NCBI GenBank assembly: GCA_905233425.1
Contig: CAJOEC010000007.1
Location: forward strand, 1-64,000
Length of the DNA: 64,000 nucleotides
DNA from: an uncultured Prevotella sp.
Lineage (GTDB): Bacteria; Bacteroidota; Bacteroidia; Bacteroidales; Bacteroidaceae
Reading direction: 5' to 3'
This document shows, piece after piece, positions 9,321 through 17,606 of the stretch. A program made the position numbers and the translations under genes. Below the pieces are notes generated by a model. The model had not been told where the DNA came from. It was given only the letters and a program-made list of their open reading frames with translations, and searched no databases. Each line of letters starts with the position of its first letter. The first letter of the stretch is position 1.

Positions 9321-9914
9321 ATGAAATCGAATATCGACAACAATGAGTTCCGCGAAGGACTCGAAGAACTGTCGCAGCACTACAGCCGCATCATAGAACT
9401 GCTTGGCGAAGACCCCTCACGCGAGGGGCTGCTGAAAACCCCCATGCGCGTGGCTAAGGCCATGCAGGTGCTCACGAGGGGCTACGAGATGGACGCTCAC
9501 AAGGTGCTCACCGACGCACTCTTCCGCGAGGACTACAGCCAGATGGTCATCGTCAAGGACATCGACTTTTTCTCACTCTGCGAGCACCACATGCTGCCTT
9601 TCTACGGCAAGGTGCACGTGGCTTACATACCTAACGGCTACATCACCGGCCTGTCGAAAGTGGCTCGCGTGGTCGACATCTACAGCCATCGGCTGCAGGT
9701 GCAGGAACGCATGACCCTGCAGATACGCCAATGCATAGAGGAAACGCTGCATCCCCTCGGTGTCATGGTGGTGGTCGAGGCACGCCACATGTGCATGCAG
9801 ATGCGTGGCGTTGAAAAACAGAACTCTGTAACCACGACAAGCGAGTTCAGCGGAGCCTTCAACCAGGCAAAGACACGCCAGGAATTCATGAACCTGATAA
9901 ACCGCGAATCATAA
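9321..9914 (+). CDS. folE: GTP cyclohydrolase I
   Basis: A 197-residue enzyme converting GTP to 7,8-dihydroneopterin triphosphate, the first step of folate synthesis. Motifs are [20 protein letters not shown] (zinc ligands Cys and His), [21 protein letters not shown] and [10 protein letters not shown] (second zinc Cys). The ATG at 9321 is used; the in-frame upstream start at 9297 lies in a small GGGGCAGAC-type repeat (9285-9308). folP of the same pathway is at 35.1 kb in this window. Confidence 0.97.
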   Translation: MKSNIDNNEFREGLEELSQHYSRIIELLGEDPSREGLLKTPMRVAKAMQVLTRGYEMDAHKVLTDALFREDYSQMVIVKDIDFFSLCEHHMLPFYGKVHVAYIPNGYITGLSKVARVVDIYSHRLQVQERMTLQIRQCIEETLHPLGVMVVVEARHMCMQMRGVEKQNSVTTTSEFSGAFNQAKTRQEFMNLINRES

Positions 9915-9945
9915 ATCCCACTAACTACCATTAACTACATTAAAA
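9912..9945. repeat. REP-D array (CCCACTAACTACC units)
   Basis: Degenerate octamer units of the ACTCCCATTA/ACTACCATTA kind between folE and the next gene. Related arrays lie at 11088-11120, 53074-53118 and 54070-54114. Confidence 0.55.
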
Positions 9946-9953
9946 AGCAAGAT

Positions 9954-10514
9954 ATGCAAAACGACAATTACCGCCAGCCCGACTCATTCTTCTATGCCTT
10001 CCGCCACAGCTGTCTCGGACGGCTTGTCCTAACAGTCATCATACTGCTCATCCTTTCTGTCATAGCCTATTTCACCTGTCCGACGGAAGAGCACATGAGG
10101 GCTGAGATGGACGACAACATAAAGCAGTGTATTGAAGAGCGCGACAGCGTCACCAGCGACTGGACTGAGACTATGGTGAAGAACACACGCTACATGTTCA
10201 CCACTGCCGACTCCATAATGACACACCCCGAAGACCTGCGCGTGTTCAAGGAGTTCAACACAATGGCCTACTACAACCATTCGCTCTTCTCGACAATGTA
10301 CATCTTCAACAGCTTCCACATTGAGGGCAAGCGTTGTGCATTAGGTATCTTCGGACTCGTCATCCCCATTGTCGACTTCAACGATTTCCTGCTTCGCGAA
10401 GGACCCATGTTCAAGGAGTACGAGCGTCCCGTGCAGGAATACGGGTCATCGACGGAACAATTCTTCGGCGACAATCCCGACCTCGGCGGAGTGTTCGAGT
10501 ACAACGGCGACTAA
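9954..10514 (+). CDS. Small single-pass membrane protein, unknown function
   Basis: A 186-residue protein. After a polar start comes one membrane helix (LVLTVIILLILSVIAYFTCP, residues about 23-42), so it is anchored with a periplasmic C-terminal domain. The rest is acidic with one hydrophobic stretch (ALGIFGLVIPIVDF). I do not recognise the family with confidence; it resembles small DUF4359-like anchors. It follows folE after a short repeat and probably belongs to the same transcript. Confidence 0.6.
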   Translation: MQNDNYRQPDSFFYAFRHSCLGRLVLTVIILLILSVIAYFTCPTEEHMRAEMDDNIKQCIEERDSVTSDWTETMVKNTRYMFTTADSIMTHPEDLRVFKEFNTMAYYNHSLFSTMYIFNSFHIEGKRCALGIFGLVIPIVDFNDFLLREGPMFKEYERPVQEYGSSTEQFFGDNPDLGGVFEYNGD

Positions 10515-10517
10515 AGC

Positions 10518-11078
10518 TCACCGCCTCACCGGTTTTGTGCGGTAGGCACAACGGTAGCGGCCTTGTGTCAGGGCTTTCAGCTTGCTTTTAATCAGCTGTT
10601 TGCGCAGCGGCGAGATGCGATCGATGAACATCTTCCCCTCCAAGTGATCCATCTCGTGCTGCATGCAGCGTGCCAGGTATCCCTCGACCCACTCGTCGTG
10701 GGGCTGGAAGTTTTCGTCCATCCACTGCACGCGAATGCGCGTCGGCCGCGTCACTTTCTCGTGGATGGCGGGCAGCGAGAGACATCCCTCTTCAGCCGAC
10801 GAGGTGTTTGTGTCGTCGTATTCCACAATGTGTGAGTTGATGTATGTTCCCTTGAAACCCTTGTATTCGGGATAGTCCTCTGCCAGCGGGTCGAGGTCGA
10901 TGACCACCACACGTATGTCCTGGCCTATCTGCGGGGCAGCAAGGCCAATGCCTTCCGACTGTGCTAGTGTCTCCCACATGTCGTCGATGAGTTGTTTCAG
11001 TCCGGGATGGTCGGGGGTGATGTCCTGCGCCACCTTGCGCAGAACGGGCTGGCCATATATATAAATAGGTAATACCAT
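10518..11078 (-). CDS. def: Peptide deformylase
   Basis: A 186-residue metalloenzyme that removes the N-formyl group from nascent proteins. All three family motifs are present: GIGLAAPQ (residues 43-50), EGCLS (97-101, metal Cys) and HEMDH (141-145, metal His and catalytic Glu). Length is typical of the Bacteroidetes enzyme. It is downstream of ruvX, with a REP-D block between, on the minus strand and converges with the preceding plus-strand gene with only 3 nt between their ends. Confidence 0.97.
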   Translation of the reverse strand: MVLPIYIYGQPVLRKVAQDITPDHPGLKQLIDDMWETLAQSEGIGLAAPQIGQDIRVVVIDLDPLAEDYPEYKGFKGTYINSHIVEYDDTNTSSAEEGCLSLPAIHEKVTRPTRIRVQWMDENFQPHDEWVEGYLARCMQHEMDHLEGKMFIDRISPLRKQLIKSKLKALTQGRYRCAYRTKPVRR

Positions 11079-11087
11079 AGTCTTTTG

Positions 11088-11120
11088 GGAGTTAATGGGA
11101 GTTAGCGGGAGTTAGCTCCC
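11088..11120. repeat. REP-D array (GGGAGTTA units)
   Basis: Octamer-like units GGGAGTTAAT, GGGAGTTAGC and GGGAGTTAGC between ruvX and def, overlapping the ruvX stop. Confidence 0.6.
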
Positions 11121-11537
11121 GACATTTTTTCTTGATCTCATATAGTCCTGCAATAGTATTGTGGCACTAATCTCGTCGACGAGAGCCTTGTCCTGCCGTG
11201 CTTTCTTTCGCAGCCCTCCGTCGATCATAGCCTTGTGGGCAAGCACCGAAGTGAAGCGCTCGTCGTAGAGTTCGATGGGTATGCCGGGCATGGCCTTGCG
11301 CCATCGTGCCACGAACTGCTGTACTCTCTGCCAGTTTTCGCTTGGCTCGCCGTTGGTCTGCCGTGGCTCGCCGATGACGATTCTGTCCACCTGCTCGCGG
11401 TTGGTGTAGTCGCGCAGCCAGTCGAACAATTGGGCAGTAGCGACAGTCACCAATCCGCCGGCAATGATTTGCAGCGAATCGGTGACTGCCAGTCCTGTAC
11501 GTTTCCGACCGTAGTCGATGGAAAGTATTCTACCCAC
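11112..11537 (-). CDS. ruvX: Putative pre-16S rRNA nuclease / Holliday-junction resolvase (YqgF)
   Basis: A 141-residue RNase H-fold protein. The family pattern is clear: RILSIDYGRKRTGLAVTD at the N-terminus (first catalytic Asp), VIGEPRQTNGEPSEN in the middle (Glu), YDERFTSVLAH and a C-terminal KALVDEISATILLQDYM with the last acidic residues. Members process the 5' end of 16S rRNA. It lies 9 nt after the SPOR lipoprotein gene on the minus strand and upstream of def. Confidence 0.92.
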   Translation of the reverse strand: MGRILSIDYGRKRTGLAVTDSLQIIAGGLVTVATAQLFDWLRDYTNREQVDRIVIGEPRQTNGEPSENWQRVQQFVARWRKAMPGIPIELYDERFTSVLAHKAMIDGGLRKKARQDKALVDEISATILLQDYMRSRKNVGS

Positions 11538-11546
11538 GTGCTGTGC

Positions 11547-12047
11547 CTATCGTGTGAAGAACAGCAGCCAGGCATCGGGATAGGTGGCTCTGAGGTTGTC
11601 GCGGCTGCGCACGGCGTCGGCCTTGTTTGCAAAAGTGCTGGCCACGACGCGATACATGTTGCGCTCCTCGTTTTTCACAATCTGTGCGTTGTAGCCCTGG
11701 TTGCGCAATTTCTGCTGCAGTCCCTCGGCGTTGGCAATGACTGAGAACGAACCCACCACGACGCTGAAATCGCTCAGTCCGTCACCATTGACTACCGACA
11801 CACGCTCCTGGCGCACCGACACGTTGTCGTAGTTGTCGGTCACCTTTGTCTCCGTTGCAGGCCGTGTAACCACTGGTGTCACCACTGGTGTCTCCGTCGG
11901 CTGTGGCTCAGCGGTCTGCATCTGCTGCTGGGCAGCCTGGGCCTGGGCTTTCTCGTAGGCTTTCTTGTAGGCGCTCTCGCTTGACTTGCAGCTGGTGAAT
12001 GAAATGGCGAGGCACAAGCCTGCACACAATACGATGTACTTCTTCAT
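11547..12047 (-). CDS. SPOR-domain lipoprotein
   Basis: A 166-residue lipoprotein. The signal peptide ends ISFTSC at residue 20, followed by a Gln/Thr/Pro-rich linker and a C-terminal SPOR domain (about 92-166, FSVVVGSFSVIANAEGLQQ...YRVVASTFANKADA). It probably binds peptidoglycan at septa. It is first in a minus-strand run with ruvX and def. A TAATTTCG word at 12102-12109 on the minus strand is a weak promoter candidate. Confidence 0.88.
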   Translation of the reverse strand: MKKYIVLCAGLCLAISFTSCKSSESAYKKAYEKAQAQAAQQQMQTAEPQPTETPVVTPVVTRPATETKVTDNYDNVSVRQERVSVVNGDGLSDFSVVVGSFSVIANAEGLQQKLRNQGYNAQIVKNEERNMYRVVASTFANKADAVRSRDNLRATYPDAWLLFFTR

Positions 12048-12225
12048 AACTTTCTAACTTTCTCTACTTAATATATTAAGGGGTAATAATGAAATTTTCT
12101 GCGAAATTACAAAAAAGCGGTGAAACAGGCATCGTTTTCCGACATAAACTTTGTTAAATTAGGGAAATATGACGCTTTTAACAAAAAATCGCATTCTTTT
12201 TTGCGTATTTTTGGAGAATTGTTCG

Positions 12226-12233
12226 TAATTTTG
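12226..12233 (+). promoter_or_regulatory. Promoter of the YtxH/holin trio
   Basis: TAATTTTG fits TAnnTTTG; TTG at 201-203 of the same kilobase (12201) is a possible -33 element with slightly long spacing. Leader of about 30 nt to the ATG at 12271. Confidence 0.55.
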
Positions 12234-12270
12234 CTGTCGCTAATCATTCTTTATTTATCAACTTAAAATT

Positions 12271-12489
12271 ATGGACAACAACATGAAAGGACTTGGTATT
12301 CTTGGAGCATTCATCGGCGGAGCACTTGCCGGAGCTGCCGTTGGCATCCTCGTCGCCCCTGACAAGGGCAGTACAACACGTGAGAAAATCTCGGGAACAG
12401 TCGACGATTTCCTCAAGAAGCACAACATCAAGCTGAACCGCAAGGAAGTGAGCGACCTCGTTGACGATCTTGAGGACGCTGCCGAGTAA
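12271..12489 (+). CDS. YtxH domain-containing small protein
   Basis: A 72-residue protein with one glycine-rich membrane-associating segment (GILGAFIGGALAGAAVGILVAPDKG, residues about 6-30) ending in the APxKGxxTR signature of YtxH proteins, then a charged helix. Members are envelope-stress-type proteins of unknown mechanism. It leads a three-gene cluster with a holin-family protein and a small charged protein, an arrangement common in Bacteroidales. Confidence 0.88.
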   Translation: MDNNMKGLGILGAFIGGALAGAAVGILVAPDKGSTTREKISGTVDDFLKKHNIKLNRKEVSDLVDDLEDAAE

Positions 12490-12502
12490 TCTGTCACGGC
12501 AT

Positions 12503-12524
12503 GGGCAGGCTCCAGAGCCTGCCC
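12503..12524. repeat. Perfect hairpin between YtxH and holin genes
   Basis: GGGCAGGCTC and GAGCCTGCCC form a 10-bp stem with a CA loop. There is no following T-run, so this is more likely a repeat or mRNA stability element than a strong terminator. Confidence 0.55.
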
Positions 12525-12540
12525 GCCATAATCCCGAATT

Positions 12541-12888
12541 ATGCTGTCGAGCGACAAGAACGTAGAGACACTCACTCAGCTCATTGAGATGCTGAAGCAC
12601 AACATCGGGCTTCGCACTGAGTATGCGAAGATCGATGTCACAGCCAGGGTGGTGCGCCTTTTGGGCGCTGCCACTCTGGCTGTCCTTCTTTTTGTCATAG
12701 TGTTGGCCGTACTGCTCTTCGTGTCGTTGGCTGTTGTTACGTGGCTGGCAGAGTCATGGGGCTTTGTGAAGGCATATACCGCCGCCGCCGCTTTCTACTT
12801 GGTCGTACTCCTGCTCGTCTACTCCTGCCGCAAGTCGTGGATAGAACGGCCGCTGACACGATTCCTTTCAAACATCCTCTTAGGATAG
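12541..12888 (+). CDS. Phage holin family (Phage_holin_3_6-like) membrane protein
   Basis: A 115-residue protein with an amphipathic N-terminal helix (about 1-40) and two strong membrane helices (about 43-70 and 78-100). It fits the Actinobacteria/Bacteroidetes holin superfamily III proteins that accompany YtxH genes. There is no sign of a phage, so a lytic role should not be assumed. Confidence 0.75.
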   Translation: MLSSDKNVETLTQLIEMLKHNIGLRTEYAKIDVTARVVRLLGAATLAVLLFVIVLAVLLFVSLAVVTWLAESWGFVKAYTAAAAFYLVVLLLVYSCRKSWIERPLTRFLSNILLG

Positions 12889-12912
12889 TCCCACAAACCC
12901 CACGCCACAAGA

Positions 12913-13170
12913 ATGAAAAAGAACCCTTACGTCTCATTGGAGCAGCTGCAGCAGCGAAAGGAGCAGCTGCGCGAAATCATCGCCCTTGAAGACAAGGAGA
13001 TCCACCGCCTTTGGACGCAGCTTGCCGGTAAGGACAAGAATTCATCGCGTGGCGACCAGCTTGCAGCCTACGTCTCGTATGGTGTCATGGCCTACGATAC
13101 TTTTATGATGCTGCGCAAGCTGAAGAAAGGCTATGGCAGCATTCTGAACATCTTCCGACGCCGCAATTAA
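12913..13170 (+). CDS. Small charged protein of the YtxH/holin cluster
   Basis: An 85-residue protein, mainly helical and charged (LEQLQQRKEQLREIIALEDKEI), with a mildly hydrophobic YVSYGVMAYDTFMMLRKL segment. I do not recognise a domain name. Position 25 nt after the holin gene and the same strand make it the third member of that operon. Confidence 0.7.
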   Translation: MKKNPYVSLEQLQQRKEQLREIIALEDKEIHRLWTQLAGKDKNSSRGDQLAAYVSYGVMAYDTFMMLRKLKKGYGSILNIFRRRN

Positions 13171-13213
13171 ATCACATTTTCGGCTGATTTAAAGTAAATT
13201 CACGGCATTTCTT

Positions 13214-13243
13214 TTGTGGTTCGTGCAAGTTTTAGTACCTTTG
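13214..13243 (+). promoter_or_regulatory. Promoter of thrC
   Basis: TTG at 13214-13216, 19-bp spacer, TACCTTTG at 13236-13243: an excellent match to the Bacteroidetes sigma consensus. It excludes the longer thrC frame that begins at 13216. Confidence 0.8.
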
Positions 13244-13266
13244 CAGCCGAAAAGAGTCTTTTTATC

Positions 13267-14763
13267 ATGCAATATTACAGCACAAACCACAAAGCGCCGA
13301 TGGCCGACTTGCGTAAGGCCGTGGTGAAGGGGCTGGCCGAAGACCGCGGCCTCTACATGCCCGAAACGATTCACACCCTGCCAAAAGCATTCTTCGACGA
13401 TATGCCGGAGATGAGCTTCCGCGATATTGCCTACAACGTTGCCGCAGCCTTCTTCGGCGACGATGTGGACTACGACGCGCTGCAGGATCTTGTTTACGAC
13501 ACACTGTCCTTCGACTGCCCCATTGTGAAGGTTGAGGACAACATCTATGCCCTTGAGCTTTTCCATGGCCCCACGCTGGCCTTCAAGGATGTGGGTGCAC
13601 GGTTCATGGCGAGGCTGCTGCAATATATGTTGAGAGTTCAGAGTTCAGAGTTGAGCGACTTTAGTCCTGCTGACGAAGAAAAGTCTCTCAACCCTCAACC
13701 CTCAACCCTCAACAGGTTAGTCAACGTCCTCGTTGCCACCAGTGGCGACACGGGTTCCGCCGTGGCCAACGGTTTCCTCGGTGTGGAGGGCATACATGTC
13801 TATGTGCTCTACCCCAAGGGCAAGGTGAGTCCCATACAGGAGTGCCAGTTCACCACATTGGGCAAGAACATCACCGCCGTCGAGGTCGACGGAGTGTTCG
13901 ACGACTGCCAGCGCCTCGTGAAGAGTGCCTTCATGGACAAGGAGCTGAACCAACACATGATGCTCACTTCAGCCAACAGTATCAATGTCGCCCGCTTCCT
14001 TCCCCAGGCGTTCTATTATTTTAATGCGGTGGCAAGGATAAGCCCCACCCCCGACCCCTCCCGCGGGGGGGAGGGGAGTATATACATGGCTAATGGTAGC
14101 TCTCCAGCGCAACTCTCAACGAACAATGTAACTACTCCCCTCCCCCCTGCGGGAGGGGCCGGGGGTGGGGCTGTCATTTGCGTTCCCTCCGGCAATTTCG
14201 GCAACATCTGTGCCGCCCTCTTCGGCCACAAGATGGGGCTGCCTGTGAAGCGCTTCATTGCTGCCAACAACGCCAACGATGTGTTCTACAACTACTTGCA
14301 GACAGGACGCTACGAGCCGAAGGCAAGCATTCAGACCTTGGCCAACGCCATGGACGTGGGCGACCCCTCGAACTTCGCACGCATCCTCGACCTCTACAGC
14401 GAAGGCGGCAAGCTCTCGCCCGAAGAGACACACCGCAACATCACAAGCCTCATCAGCGGCGCGACATACACGGACGAGCAGATTCGCCAGACCATGCGCC
14501 AGTGCTATGAGCAGACAGGATATATCCTCGACCCACACGGCGCCTGCGGCTATCAGGCCCTGAAAGACCAGTTGCAGCCCGGCGAGGTGGGCATATTCTG
14601 CGAGACAGCCCATCCCGCAAAGTTCAAGGAGAAGGTCGACGAGATACTTGGCATCGACGTGGAAATCCCCGACCGCCTCGCCGCCTTCATGAAGGGCGAG
14701 AAGCAGAGCGCTCCCATGACAAAGGACTTCAAGGACTTCAAGGCCTTCCTCATGGCCCAGTAA
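13267..14763 (+). CDS. thrC: Threonine synthase with two repeat-derived insertions
   Basis: A 498-residue PLP enzyme making threonine from O-phosphohomoserine. Core motifs are intact: HGPTLAFKDVGARF (PLP Lys near residue 106), SGDTGSAVANG and VPSGNFGNICAALFGHK. Two stretches do not belong to the family: residues about 121-149 (VQSSELSDFSPADEEKSLNP and on) coded by a PAL-A element, and about 259-302 coded by a complete PAL-C element (13.6 and 14.0 kb). Both keep frame and lie next to, not in, catalytic motifs. Without them the length returns to the usual 430 or so. The start follows a strong promoter, and REP-B units follow the stop. Confidence 0.95.
   Translation: MQYYSTNHKAPMADLRKAVVKGLAEDRGLYMPETIHTLPKAFFDDMPEMSFRDIAYNVAAAFFGDDVDYDALQDLVYDTLSFDCPIVKVEDNIYALELFHGPTLAFKDVGARFMARLLQYMLRVQSSELSDFSPADEEKSLNPQPSTLNRLVNVLVATSGDTGSAVANGFLGVEGIHVYVLYPKGKVSPIQECQFTTLGKNITAVEVDGVFDDCQRLVKSAFMDKELNQHMMLTSANSINVARFLPQAFYYFNAVARISPTPDPSRGGEGSIYMANGSSPAQLSTNNVTTPLPPAGGAGGGAVICVPSGNFGNICAALFGHKMGLPVKRFIAANNANDVFYNYLQTGRYEPKASIQTLANAMDVGDPSNFARILDLYSEGGKLSPEETHRNITSLISGATYTDEQIRQTMRQCYEQTGYILDPHGACGYQALKDQLQPGEVGIFCETAHPAKFKEKVDEILGIDVEIPDRLAAFMKGEKQSAPMTKDFKDFKAFLMAQ
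13629..13712 (+). repeat. PAL-A element in frame inside thrC
   Basis: GTTGAGAGTTCAGAG heptamers on the left, a core GACTTTA...AAGTCTCT, then CAACCCTCAACCCTCAAC heptamers: an inverted arrangement. The same core and flanks occur inside der (61862-61953, opposite strand), in the same orientation relative to the gene and in the same frame. Confidence 0.85.
14041..14172. repeat. PAL-C element in frame inside thrC
   Basis: A 132-bp unit. The left arm AGCCCCACCCCCGACCCC... and right arm ...CCGGGGGTGGGGCT are reverse complements over about 45 bp, around a spacer of about 45 bp. Both arms and spacer are translated as part of threonine synthase. Confidence 0.9.
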
Positions 14764-14764
14764 T

Positions 14765-14830
14765 CTCATAAGTCCCATAAGTCTTATAAGTCCTATAAGC
14801 CCCATAAGTCTCATTGGTCCCATTAGTCCC
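14765..14830. repeat. REP-B array (CCCATAAGT/CTTATAAGT units)
   Basis: Nonamer units of the form TCCYATAAG directly after the thrC stop. Related arrays lie at 34141-34217, 55846-56010, 56164-56212 and 57279-57390. Confidence 0.75.
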
Positions 14831-14863
14831 AGAAAACAATAACCCCAATAAACAACAAGCAAA

Positions 14864-15121
14864 ATGGCAAAAATGAAAGGTGCCATCGTCGTAGACACTG
14901 CACGTTGCAAAGGCTGCAAGTTATGTATTGTGGCCTGTCCGTGCAAAGTCATCGAGATGGCCGGAAAAGTCAATGTGCACGGCTACCCCTACGTGGAGCC
15001 GGCAAATCTGGACTCGTGTATCGGTTGCGCCTCGTGCGCCATTGTGTGTCCCGACGGGTGTATCACGGTTTATAGGAGCCTCACCCCCAACCCCTCTCGC
15101 GAGGGAGATGGGAGTAGATAG
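14864..15121 (+). CDS. 2-oxoacid:ferredoxin oxidoreductase, 4Fe-4S ferredoxin (delta) subunit
   Basis: An 85-residue dicluster ferredoxin. CKGCKLCIVACPCKV (residues about 18-32) and CIGCASCAIVCP (about 50-61) bind two 4Fe-4S clusters. It passes electrons between the TPP core and ferredoxin in the vor/kor complex whose alpha and beta subunits follow. Residues from about 72 (LTPNPSREGDGSR) and the stop codon are coded by the left arm of a PAL-C element, so the original C-terminus has been overwritten. Confidence 0.88.
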   Translation: MAKMKGAIVVDTARCKGCKLCIVACPCKVIEMAGKVNVHGYPYVEPANLDSCIGCASCAIVCPDGCITVYRSLTPNPSREGDGSR

Positions 15122-15221
15122 ACTCTCGTATTATTTTAAAAACGTAATGACTATGAGCAATAATCAAAATGCAAATGTAACTACTCCCCTCTCCTCTGCG
15201 AGAGGGGCTGGGGGTGAGGCT
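15077..15221. repeat. PAL-C element across the ferredoxin/alpha subunit junction
   Basis: Left arm 15077-15118 (AGCCTCACCCCCAACCCC...), right arm 15176-15221 (...GGCTGGGGGTGAGGCT). The spacer holds the ferredoxin stop codon and the start codon of the alpha subunit. Confidence 0.9.
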
Positions 15222-16328
15222 GAAGTTGTATTGATGAAAGGCAACGAGGCGATAGCCCGTGCTGCCATTCGTTGCGGTGTGGACGGATACTTCGGCTATC
15301 CCATCACGCCGCAGAGTGAAGTGATAGAGACGCTGGCCGAACTGAAGCCCTGGGAGACCACTGGTATGCAGGTGGTTCAGGCAGAGAGCGAGCTGGCCAG
15401 TATTTACATGGTCTATGGTGCTGCCGGAGCCGGCAAGAAGGCCATGACCTCGTCGTCATCGCCCGGCGTGGCACTAATGCAGGAGGGCATCACCTACCTG
15501 GCTGGTGCCGAGCTGCCCGCATTGATTGTCAACGTGCAGCGCGGAGGCCCCGGACTGGGTACCATCCAGCCTTCGCAGGGTGACTATTTCCAGGCCACAC
15601 GTGGTGGCGGCAACGGCGACTACCAGACCATCGTGCTCGCTCCGGCATCGGTGCAGGAGATGGCCGACTTCGTCGACCTCGCCTTCGAGCTGGCGTTCAA
15701 GTATCGTAACCCTGCCATGATTCTCAGCGACGGTGTCATCGGTCAGATGATGGAGAAGGTGGTCCTTCCGCCCTTCAAGCCCCGCCGCACCGACGAGGAG
15801 GTCATTGCCCAGTGCCCCTGGGCCTCAACGGGTAAGACGAAGAATCGCGAGCGCAACGTCATTACCTCGCTCGAGCTGAAGCCCGAGATCATGGAGCAGC
15901 GCAACCTTCACCTGCAGGCCAAGTATGCCGAGATTCGTGAGAAGGAGGTGCGCTACGACACACAGCAGCTTGACGATGCCGAGTACATGATTGTTGCTTT
16001 CGGCTCTGCTGCCCGCATCGCCGAGAAGAGCGTCGAGCTGGCCCGTGCCGAGGGCATCAAGGTCGGTCTCTTCCGTCCCATCACCGTATGGCCGTTCCCC
16101 ACTAAGCAGATAGCCGCTGCCGCCAATGTAGGGGCAGGCCCCGTGCCAGCCCGCATCAAGGGCATCCTCGTGGTAGAAATCAACGCCGGACAGATGGTTC
16201 AGGACGTTCGTCTTGCCATCAACGGTGCCGTACCTGTAGAGCACTTCGGCCGCCTCGGCGGCATCGTGCCCGACCCAGAGGAAATCGTAGAGGCATTGAA
16301 AAGCCTCACCCCCAACCCCTCCCGCTGA
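15147..16328 (+). CDS. vorB: 2-oxoacid:ferredoxin oxidoreductase, alpha subunit (VorB/KorA-like)
   Basis: A 393-residue subunit that binds the pyrimidine end of TPP and part of the CoA/acceptor region in 2-oxoacid (2-ketoisovalerate or 2-oxoglutarate) oxidative decarboxylation. Recognised segments are IRCGVDGYFGYPITPQSEV, QAESELASIYMVYGAAGAGKKAMTSSS in the N-terminal half and ILVVEINAGQMVQDVRLAI...GRLGG near the end. Residues 1-25 and the last residues (SLTPNPSR) are PAL-C sequence; residues about 328-336 (VGAGPVPAR) are a PAL-E insertion. The ATG at 15147 lies in the PAL-C spacer. Exact substrate cannot be fixed, so the symbol is tentative. Confidence 0.88.
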   Translation: MTMSNNQNANVTTPLSSARGAGGEAEVVLMKGNEAIARAAIRCGVDGYFGYPITPQSEVIETLAELKPWETTGMQVVQAESELASIYMVYGAAGAGKKAMTSSSSPGVALMQEGITYLAGAELPALIVNVQRGGPGLGTIQPSQGDYFQATRGGGNGDYQTIVLAPASVQEMADFVDLAFELAFKYRNPAMILSDGVIGQMMEKVVLPPFKPRRTDEEVIAQCPWASTGKTKNRERNVITSLELKPEIMEQRNLHLQAKYAEIREKEVRYDTQQLDDAEYMIVAFGSAARIAEKSVELARAEGIKVGLFRPITVWPFPTKQIAAAANVGAGPVPARIKGILVVEINAGQMVQDVRLAINGAVPVEHFGRLGGIVPDPEEIVEALKSLTPNPSR

Positions 16329-16375
16329 GGGGAGGGGAGTATATACATTTGACCCTTACGTAAACTGCAATTCTC

Positions 16376-16760
16376 GTGGAGTGTAAACATAAGACAGCAT
16401 CGCCAGACAGGTATGACTTACTGAAAGGGTTTGCCAAGCATAATAGGCGAGAGATGACGCAAAGTGAGACAGTACTCTGGAATGCAATACGCAAAGAGAT
16501 AAGAAGTTACAAATTCAGACGGCAACATCCTATCGGTGACTATATCGCAGACTTTATCTGTCTGTCAAACAAACTGGTTATTGAAGTTGACGGAGAATAC
16601 CATAGTGAACCTCAACAACAGCAAGAAGACCAATGGCGCACAGAGTATCTGAATAGTAAAGGTTTTAAGGTAATACGCTTCAAGAATGAAGAGGTGAACA
16701 ACAATATTTACCAAGTAATCAGTAAGATTAAAGAAGAACTATCAAACATAGAAGAAAACT

Positions 16761-16768
<8 letters not shown>
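16376..16768 (+). CDS. DUF559 (Vsr-like) endonuclease domain protein inside PAL-C
   Basis: A 130-residue protein. The pattern KHNRREMTQSETVLWNAIR...SYKFRRQHPIGDYIADFICLSNKLVIEVDGEYH...DQWRTEYLNSKGFKVIRFKNEEV fits DUF559, a PD-(D/E)XK-type fold related to Vsr; likely catalytic residues are D in GDYIADF and E/D in VIEVDGEYH. The only in-frame start near the beginning is GTG at 16376. It interrupts the alpha-beta gene pair, and its 3' end overlaps the beta-subunit start by 8 nt. Its composition is more AT-rich than that of its neighbours. Its place between PAL-C arms suggests it travels with, or moves, the repeat. Confidence 0.8.
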
Positions 16769-17576
<808 letters not shown>

Positions 17577-17606
17577 TTTTTAGGCTAAGGATTTAAAGGA
17601 TTATTT

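Noticed and set aside
12541..12888. Prophage lysis module, because of the holin-family gene
   Set aside because: It is in the common YtxH/holin housekeeping trio; no lysin or structural phage genes are present.
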